Translations under genes and position numbers: made by a program | Notes under the pieces: model-generated | The model's input: only the letters and a program-made list of their open reading frames with translations | What the model was told of the DNA's origin: nothing | Databases searched by the model: none | In this document: positions 57,701 through 64,000 of the stretch, piece after piece | Numbering within the stretch: the first letter of the stretch is position 1 | Layout: every line of letters begins with the position of its first letter | Source: Athripsodes cinereus | Taxonomy: Eukaryota; Arthropoda; Insecta; Trichoptera; Leptoceridae | NCBI GenBank assembly: GCA_947579605.1 | Contig: OX388310.1 | Span: forward strand, 4,030,001 to 4,094,000 | Direction: 5' to 3' | DNA: 64,000 nucleotides

Positions 57701-60700
57701 ATACATAAGAGCTACAATTCTAAGCTTTAAGCCATTATCATTAAGATATTAGATTTGTAATGTTCTCCTTATAAATATTATTACAAAATTTCGTTTAGAA
57801 CAAAAAAAAAATAAGTTAAAAAGAGGAAATTGATTTAAAAATTCATGACAATACTTTCCCTGTCGGATAAAAACATGATGATCGGAGAATAATTAATCAT
57901 ACTGTTAATAGGTATATTAGCTTTTATTATTTTAAACGAAGGCATTTTGTCGATATTCTCAGCCTGTCATATTAATGATTTTCCAGTATCTGATTCTTGT
58001 CACATTTTTTAAAATTTCAATTAGACACCCTTTGAATAATTTTGGTAAGCTGTAATAAAAATAATCACTTAAAAAAAATAACTGAAGTTCATTTTTTTTT
58101 AATTTTTGATTTGTTTTTTTTTTGGTTAGTTGGAAGATATCGCGTGTCTGTGCAAAATTATTTGTAATCCTATTATTTTTTTCTAAATATTTTGTAAAAT
58201 AAAGTACAAATTTTGTACAATATTTGTTATTATGTGCGTTACTACCCATAATACAAGATTCATATCTTAGTTTGGGACTAACTCAATCTGTGCGAATTGT
58301 CTATGCAAGTTATGTTATATGTTATTAATTTATTTGTGTAAAAAATATCTGTATTAATAATTTAAGAATTTTAGTGCTAAAGTAAACATTTTGTGTAAAT
58401 TTGTTTATTTCCTAAGTTAAAAGAATTTTTTTATATTTTTTCTGTCTGTCATTGTTTTGGTATGAGTAGTAATGTACATATTTAAACGATTCTTTCAATT
58501 ATATTATTATTTAATTAAGTAAAACACCAACTTTTTATTTTTAACAACCACAATTCTGATCATTAATTCATCAAATGGTATTATATACCTACTCATTCTT
58601 GAAAATTTGTGTTCTACATTAGCTCCGTATAAGATTCGAATAATGCTCCGAATCGTCACTGAATGATTGAAAATTTATGATTGATTGGCGTTTTCACCCA
58701 GATGTGTGAACGCGGCTATTGTTAAACATAGTTTGCAAATTTAGCTGAATTTTTCAAAACCGCAAAGCGCAATCTGCTGGCTGTGCAGATACGGTGTTTG
58801 TTGTCTATTGTGTGATATCTTCCAACTAACCTAATGTATTAATTTATGTGGTGAAGTACATAATAACTAACACTTAATATTTTAAAAATGTTTCGCGATG
58901 ACCACATTGTTAGTAATAAAATAAAACGAATTGTTTGTGTGCAGTAAAAAAAAATATTTATTTATATTTTTTCATTTATACAACAGTATTTAAAAGATTA
59001 AAAGTCACAAAGATCTACCTAACTGGGCATGAGCCCGTGCCAAGGTAGACTGAAATTAATACATTTTTAGTGAAAAACAGAATTTCATAAAATAAAAAAA
59101 TAACAGGACAGTAACGTTTCGTTAAATAATGCTCTAGTTTTTTTTATAAATCTTAAACTATTAAAAAATATTAATAATAATTTCACGAATCTACTGCTCC
59201 CGGAGGAATGTAATATTTTATTCTTGTAACGGTGAACATAACGTACCTATTAACACGAGCTTTCGTTAAAGTTGTTATGCTCATTATATTTTCTCTCTTT
59301 TCAGCAGTTTGACGTAGTCTGCAAAGCGGAAGTAATCTTCTTCATATGCAGAGCCTTCTTGAATGTAAGTATCTATTAATAGTAGGAGTGGAAAATGTCA
59401 CACCTTGTACCTACGACCTATGGGGTTACTCCCGACATCATCTAATCTAATATTTTAGTAACGTGAAATAAGCGTTCACAAAAAAAGACTGCCTAATCTT
59501 AAGACTACCAGTTATCGTAAGAAAAAGGATAGTTTAACAATTTTCTTAATCTTTTGTTAGTTTTTCCACTAAGTAGGTAGTGGTCAGTAGCCTAAAACTC
59601 TTAGACAAAATTTGAAGTAGGCTTTTACGGTCTTCATTTTCAGTTGCTGCCACTTGTTCGGATATACCGCGTCTTGCTTTTCTGATACCTTCTTATTGAT
59701 GTTTTAAACTTAGAATGAAATAATTTTTCATAGTACATACATAAAATTCTTAAAAATTTTGAAAATTAAATGATTATAATTTTATAGTAGGTACCTTTAA
59801 ATTTTTGAAGAATAAATGAAACCTTATTAAAAAAATAGACAAAAATAATTGAGAATATAACACAGAAGGCAACAATTTTCTATTAAATGGCGGACTTGCT
59901 GCGTCTTCCAGTCAACCATAATTAAACAAAATGACCTCATTAGTATGGTCAAAACATCAAGAAGAAGGAGGAAAAAAAGCTGGATGCGGTAAACCCGAGA
60001 CAGCAACAGTGATTGAAAGTATTAGATTTCAATATGAGATCACGGGTTCTTTATCTCCTGCTAGTAATCAGCTATATCTTCACCAAACTAGCATATTCCT
60101 GTCTGTAAAGATGTTAACGGATATATTTGGGTTTATTTCAAACCCAAGTAAAAAATTTTAAAGTTAAATTTTAAAATTCTACTAGGTAATAGTTTATATT
60201 GAAATGGTGTCGAGAGTAATCCAGTGTACTTACTTCTTGTAAATGTCAAGTATTTTGTTCCAATTTGCATTTGTAAGTACTATTTCATTACGTATATCTT
60301 CATAATATTATATGAAATTATTATTTTCATCACTCCTCCTTATTTGAAGATTTCTTCTGTGAATTCCTGATTGCAATGTTACTCAATAAAACATCATTAA
60401 ATATTCACTTCTTGACGTAAGCACTGAACTGTTGATATTTCACACTTTTGTGAATAGTGTATCTAGTAAAGTCTTTTTAATAATTATAAGAAGTGATTCA
60501 GAATTTGGGACGAATAATTTTCTATTCAGTTTTTGATGTTATCAATAATAATAACATATTCAAAAGAACTTTTATCGAAAGTTAAAATTTGTGTAGGAAC
60601 ACAAGTTTTTTTAATCATAGTGAATTTATTCATATATAAATAATTCATTATTAGAAAAAAGTATTAAAATCAAGTAAGGTACTAAAGTAAGACTAAAAGA

Positions 60701-62676
60701 TGGACAGTTGAGAAACGGCGTCTTTTAGTCAAACCTATTAGTAAACAACTATTAAAAAACTAAGAGATTTTGTTTGGGAGGCTTGTGTGAGAAATGAAGA
60801 ATTTTGGAGTGAATGGAGAATTTCGTGAATGGCGGGGTTGCTTGTAGATGGAGACGGTCTCAACACAGGATCAAAGATCCTAGTGAGACTGTTAAGTGTT
60901 CATGATGGTAATAATTGAAATATCTAGATGTTTATATGTATGTATGTTGTAATTTGTAATATATTATTATAAATAAAAATAAAAAATAAAATAAAATAAA
61001 AAAATCCTCTTGCATAAAGAATATTTTCATGCCAATATATAATTTTATTTCCACGACAATTTCAATACTCTAATATTGTCGTTGTTCTAAGAATGACTTA
61101 TTGTGTGAGAATGTCATCCAGGCAGTTGAAAGTTTCGTTGAAGGAAGTGCTGTATTTTTTGCAAACTTTCAGCGATGAGGCTAACCACCAATCACATTTT
61201 TTTCTTGGCATGAAGACGACAGCTTGCATGTTCAAAACACGCAGCTGATCTGCTTGCTATCCTACTTGTGGGGAATGCAGTAAAGGTTTATTAGTAGTTT
61301 AAAAGTTTTAAAATATGACCCTGCTTTTTTATGGTTAAACATTTAACGTTTGAATATGTTCAATTTATAAATTAACATACATACATACATACCATCACGC
61401 CGCTTCCCTCGCGGGGTAGGCAGAAAGGATCGAGCGCCACTTCCTTCTATCCTTGCATACATCTTTCGCTTCCGTCACTGTCATACAATTCCTCATGCAT
61501 GCTCTCCTGTTCAATGTGCTCAACACGTGACCGTCCTGTAGGATTTGATTTAAATGATCTTGCCATTTAATCCTCGGACGTCCGCGTCTCCGAGCACCAT
61601 TCCTCTCAGCCAAATATATCTTCTTGGTCATTCTGTCCTCATTCATTCTTTCCACGTGCCCAAACCATCTTAACTTATTTACATTCATCTTTGTTATTAC
61701 ACCAACTTTCATTCCACATTCCTTTCGTATATCACTGTTACGCACACGATCTCTCAGACTCTTGCCACACATCCTTCTCAACGATCTCATTTCCACTGCA
61801 TTTATGCCACTTTCATCCTTTTTTAACCATGTCCACGTCTCACTTGCATACATAAGTGTTGGCACTAAGATAGCAGAGTGCACCAACCTTTTAGCTGTGG
61901 TGGATATGTTTCTATTTGCAATTATTGGTCGGATTGCACCATTTACCTTATTGCCAGCAACTTTTCTCCTTTCAATATCGCTTTCACACTTCCCATCTCT
62001 CGTGAACAAACTACCTAAGTACACACATTCGTCAACTTGCTCTAACACTTCGTTGTCAATCATTACCTGGCATACTGTTCTCTCACTTCCTCTTTCAAAC
62101 ACCATGATTTTTGTCTTTTTTGCATTCATTCTCAATCCATTAATCGCACAATTTTCATACACACACGTCATCATTCGCTGTAGATCACTTGTAAACAAAA
62201 CAAAAAAAAAATATAATTTTTTACGATGTAAAGTGACGAGGAAAATCGTAAAACTTTAAAAAGTTTTTTTGTTTTATTTACATTAAATTATGGAGTTTTA
62301 AAAAATAAACAACACAAGGATACAATATATAAATAAATTATTTAATAAAAATTTATAGAGTGATTATAATAAAATTTATGAAATATATACATATTTGTAT
62401 TGGGTTTATAACAAAACCCAGATATATCTTTTTTTAAAAAAAATATATATAAAATAATTAAAAGAAAATGAAAATCTTGTGAATACTTAACTCAAACAAC
62501 TTTAAGTGCAAACAATATAAGTAGTGAATATGGTAATATTTTGTATTCGCTATTTTAACTAAGTATGTATTTTCATATTTTCCCTACAGATGCTATCAAT
62601 ATGGGGGGTCATTAGGTTTTACCACCTTCTCAAAGTTGGAATGACATGGAGAGGACCAGAAGCTATAGAACTGTAG
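45658..62676 (+). CDS. four-membrane-segment protein, DUF4728/Pasiflora-like (six coding exons)
   Basis: Joining six segments (45658-45765, 51059-51146, 51535-51620, 53861-53968, 59305-59364, 62590-62676) gives an open frame of 178 residues. Every junction is GT-AG, and phases match (only the intron after 51146 splits a codon, for Gly66). Hydrophobic stretches near residues 30-48, 68-93, 99-120 and 136-161 suggest four membrane spans with short ends. Visible marks are a Cys-Cys pair near residue 19, a GDLEDVYYG loop after span 1, KAEVIFFICR in span 4 and a short Trp-Arg tail. This matches my memory of insect DUF4728 tetraspans, which include the septate-junction Pasiflora proteins; that assignment is from memory, not a search. 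ATG 45658 is the first ATG in this frame after the acceptor; Met3 could also serve. Introns are 5293, 388, 2240, 5336 and 3225 bp. No other host gene was recognised nearby. Confidence 0.8.
48475..48640 (+). repeat. dispersed repeat A, sense copy
   Basis: AGATCTCATCGCTGATCCGA, then CTGCTTTTTACGCGACACTT, GAAAACTTACAATAAAG and ATACTTTGCCGAAGACC. Confidence 0.6.
49636..50020. repeat. degenerate tandem repeat, period about 85-100 bp
   Basis: AAGTTAATTTGTTCTAC starts at 49641, 49743 and 49828, each followed by CAAGTC and ATACATAT. Shorter units with ATACATATCATCAAAACTAT follow at 49918-49975. Confidence 0.8.
51059..51146 (+). CDS. coding exon 2 of the tetraspan gene
   Basis: The acceptor is TTTCAG at 51053-51058 and the donor is G|GTAAT at 51146. 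It encodes residues 37-65 and one base of Gly66: the rest of membrane span 1 and a charged loop (VKKYGDLEDVYY). No stop in the used frame. Confidence 0.75.
51535..51620 (+). CDS. coding exon 3 of the tetraspan gene
   Basis: The acceptor is CCACAG ending at 51534 and the donor is AAG|GTGAGA at 51620. Two bases complete Gly66, then 28 codons encode nearly all of membrane span 2 (residues 67-94) ending in the LLFYGVLK motif. Confidence 0.77.
51621..53860. other. intron 3 of the tetraspan gene with repeats
   Basis: Repeat A sense (51648-51830), antisense LINE tail (52383-52565), LINE 3'-end signature (52625-52670) and antisense repeat A (53150-53345), separated by plain AT-rich DNA. Confidence 0.65.
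52383..52565 (-). mobile_element. LINE C-terminal fragment with (GAA)n tail
   Basis: The minus strand reads KIEGSRGVGRRQMSWLRNIR, then EWTGVRRVEELFRLAQDREA, VIADVGG and ends GAGAAGAAGAAGAA. This is the GRRxMSWLRNIRxW pattern of RTE-like LINE tails. Confidence 0.75.
53861..53968 (+). CDS. coding exon 4 of the tetraspan gene
   Basis: The acceptor is TCAACAG ending at 53860 and the donor is AGA|GTAAGT at 53968. It has exactly 36 codons in phase 0 (residues 95-130): a short EKSP turn, membrane span 3 starting at LVVPWIIG, and a loop ending RDHVNR. The frame stays open past the donor into the intron, but that extension is not conserved-looking and enters a SINE. Confidence 0.78.
53990..54122 (+). 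mobile_element. SINE family 1, head-truncated
   Basis: Starts inside box B (GATTCCAGGCCAGG), then GCATTGTGTTATATATGTAT and GGGACTAGCTCGATCTGTGT. Confidence 0.7.
55021..55136. mobile_element. foldback element, short-armed relative of 32790-33006
   Basis: GGTAATTTGAAACAAGTGTT at the left and AACACTTGTTTCAAATTACA at the right are inverted. The same GACGTCTTTCGACTTATCAG core and the same upstream text (GTGTCGGTGCACAAGTAGTA) are present. Confidence 0.75.
56751..56986. mobile_element. MITE with GGGGGCYWAAAAGGCCAC-like ends
   Basis: The left end GGGGGCCTAAAATGGCCAC and inverted right end GGGGGGCTAAAAAGGCCAC match at 16-17 of 19 bases. Many ATTCATCAAATGATTCAT-like short palindromes lie inside. No coding frame; superfamily unassigned. 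Confidence 0.7.
57305..57345 (+). mobile_element. LINE C-terminal scrap
   Basis: GATGAGGCCTATATCTCGCA followed by GTGGAGATA is the common EEAYIxQW ending of insect LINEs. Confidence 0.45.
59305..59364 (+). CDS. coding exon 5 of the tetraspan gene (NAGNAG acceptor)
   Basis: A TTTCTCTTTT tract precedes CAGCAG at 59302-59307, a tandem acceptor. Using the first AG gives 20 codons (residues 131-150, starting Gln-Phe-Asp); using the second starts the exon at 59308 and drops Gln131 without changing frame. The donor is AAT|GTAAGT at 59364. Encodes the KAEVIFFICR part of span 4. Confidence 0.75.
61376..62190 (-). mobile_element. 5'-truncated RTE-like LINE with (ATGT)n tail, frame still open
   Basis: A continuous minus-strand frame (62198-61395, 267 codons) holds the end of a reverse transcriptase and its C-terminus: NAKKTKIMVFERGSE, VYLGSLFTRDGKCESDIERR, ILVPTLMYASETWTW, LRRMCGKSLRDRVRN, LRWFGHVERMNEDRMTKKIY, GRPRIKWQDHL. 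A short 3' UTR ends in GGTATGTATGTATGTATGT (61376-61392). The frame has no visible stops or shifts, so this is the youngest LINE copy in the window. It lies antisense in intron 5. Confidence 0.88.
61395..62188 (-). pseudogene. reverse transcriptase C-terminal fragment of the LINE
   Basis: About 265 residues of an ORF that is normally near 1000: palm-end/thumb and the conserved tail with GHVERM and GRPR motifs. The YxDD catalytic box and the endonuclease are absent through 5' truncation at about 62188, so it cannot function. Confidence 0.85.
62590..62676 (+). CDS. last coding exon of the tetraspan gene
   Basis: The acceptor CTACAG ends at 62589. Twenty-eight codons (residues 151-178) end membrane span 4 (SIWGVIRFY) and a short tail with Trp170-Arg171, closing with TAG at 62674-62676. 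A 3' UTR follows. Confidence 0.76.
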   Translation: MLSIWGVIRFYHLLKVGMTWRGPEAIEL

Positions 62677-63455
62677 AACAATAAACTGAAATTAATAATC
62701 TTCCAAAACATTTGTTATTATATCAAAATAAAGTCCATATCAACTTTAAATAATATACTTTCATTGGATAGGCAGTACTAGTAAATAACGGCTTTTTAAA
62801 AATATATTATTTTTCAACAGTTTTAACAAACAAAGTTCGTAATGTTTTATTAATTAATCATGTAGGTCCATAAAAAAATATAAATTATTTTTTGTTTACG
62901 ATAACTGATAATAAATACATTTTAGATATGAAAGAGTATATTTACAATGATAAAGTTATTATTTGACAAATATTGTTTTAGATCCTTTATAAAAATTCTT
63001 GAAATAACAATTGATAAATAGTATTTGATTGGCTAATAAAAATAATCATAACAAAATCCAGCTAAAGTATCACATAATTTAAAACCTTTATGCAGTATAT
63101 AGTAACAGATTTTATTTTCAAATTTGATTTTCAGTAAAGTTTTAAGAAGTTTTTAGCTATGATTTCGTATGAATATTTTATAGCTTTTATAGAAAGAAAC
63201 AATAATAAAATTACCACCTTCCAGATATTGTTGAATATTAAATTTATACATTGTGTTTTTATGTGTTTATCTACAGTTTCAAAATATTTAGGTAAGTTTA
63301 AATAAAATTATAATAATATTATGTTTGTATAAATAATATATTGAAAATATTAAAGGCGCTTTTAATGGCTACCATTGTAAAGTTTTGTGTAAATACTTTT
63401 ATAATTTTGTTTAACTGTTATGTTGTGTAAATAAAACTTTGATAGTTTATATTCA
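62677..63455 (+). other. probable 3' UTR of the tetraspan gene with candidate poly(A) signals
   Basis: The sequence after the stop is AT-rich and free of the recognised repeat families. AATAAA hexamers occur at 62680-62685 (very close to the stop), 62727-62732 and 63430-63435. The last is followed by T-rich sequence and looks the best placed. The true end cannot be fixed without transcript data. Confidence 0.45.
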
Positions 63456-64000
63456 ATAATGTTTTCAATACAAATATACTATCCCTTTTCATGTACTGTA
63501 AAGTACCTATCCTAAGTAAGCTAAGTAATGGACACTTTAGATTACTTGAGGGAATTTATTATTGTAAGTGAAGTCCATTAAATTTTAAATTCAGATATTT
63601 ACAAAAATAATACGAGTTTTTATACTACGTGTCTTGGTACAATGTTTAAAATGGATATCTCTCTATGGTTTATGATTTAAATATCAATAGACAAAACACC
63701 AACGGAGGTAAGTATACCTACATTGATTCGACTTGCGTTATTTTTACTTAAAGTCCATATTGTCTGTGTATATACTTTTGTTCAGGTTGAAAGTTATATA
63801 TTTTTTTGCGTACTGATCTAGAAGACCTCTGTTAAATTAATGATGACAAATAATTTGCATAAACAAATAGTATTTTATTTTATTTAAAGAATATGCGTTA
63901 ACGTTGTGAAAATTCAATTAAATATTAATTTTAAAATGTTAAACTAAACCACTGTTTAATTTTCACATATGATTTTGTATTAAGTCAATTAATAATGACT
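63456..64000. other. AT-rich DNA downstream of the gene, nothing recognised
   Basis: No supported feature. Confidence 0.45.

Larger units (their letters stand above)
53969..59304. other. intron 4 of the tetraspan gene with repeats
   Basis: Contains a SINE-1 body (53990-54122), a possible RTE-like relic (54785-54900), a foldback relative (55021-55136), a tRNA-like scrap (55735-55800), a Penelope-type arm (56082-56118), a MITE (56751-56986), a LINE tail (57305-57345), a second SINE-1 body (58230-58312) and LINE 3'-end debris (58785-59060). Confidence 0.6.
59365..62589. other. intron 5 of the tetraspan gene with repeats
   Basis: LINE 3'-end signature (59888-59920), antisense repeat A (61160-61295), a LINE (61376-62190) and a SINE-2 tail (62399-62432). 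The rest is AT-rich with no feature. Confidence 0.6.

Noticed and set aside
61624..62259. 211-codon plus-strand frame
   Set aside because: Shadow of the LINE reverse-transcriptase fragment on the opposite strand.

Overview
This window is eukaryotic nuclear DNA from an insect, most probably a moth or butterfly. It is strongly AT-rich and gene-poor. One short multi-exon gene is spread over about 17 kb, and the rest is filled with dispersed, often nested transposable elements: mariner, hAT and pogo-type DNA transposons, foldback elements, RTE-like and Jockey/CR1-like LINE 3' ends, tRNA-headed SINEs, Penelope-like debris and a Ty3/Gypsy LTR element. The Lepidoptera call rests on the overall look of these families and is inference. 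No rRNA, CRISPR, operon or bacterial signal was seen.

Layout. Positions 1-19,300 are intergenic: a mariner copy broken by a nested insertion (1589-3241), a Jockey/CR1-type LINE tail (5533-6178), a hAT MITE with a perfect 8-bp target duplication (6860-7086), a 401-bp tandem duplication (7945-8735) and a twin-primed LINE copy with a 13-bp target duplication (10945-11377). Positions 19,397-21,248 are a hAT-type element (8-bp duplication) carrying a pogo-like element (TA duplication). Positions 22,676-26,249 are a young LTR retrotransposon with 259-bp LTRs differing at one base and a 5-bp target duplication. Its single 664-codon frame keeps Gag, zinc knuckles, protease and the two ends of integrase, but has lost reverse transcriptase, RNase H and the integrase core. 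Its primer-binding site is present three times in 32-bp steps. Positions 26,250-45,600 hold more repeats, foldbacks, nested MITEs and a well-formed hammerhead-ribozyme motif (34565-34612, minus strand).

The only credible host gene is on the plus strand. Six coding exons run from 45,658 to 62,676, with consensus GT-AG introns and matching phases. They give a 178-residue protein with four predicted membrane segments that resembles the arthropod DUF4728/Pasiflora-type tetraspan family. Its 5' untranslated region continues into at least one more exon upstream that I could not place securely. Its introns are loaded with the same repeats as the intergenic part.

The most interesting items are the LTR element (PBS triplication that fits its LTR ends, plus two in-frame deletions), the hammerhead motif inside an inverted repeat, and the unusually clear nested-insertion and twin-priming histories.
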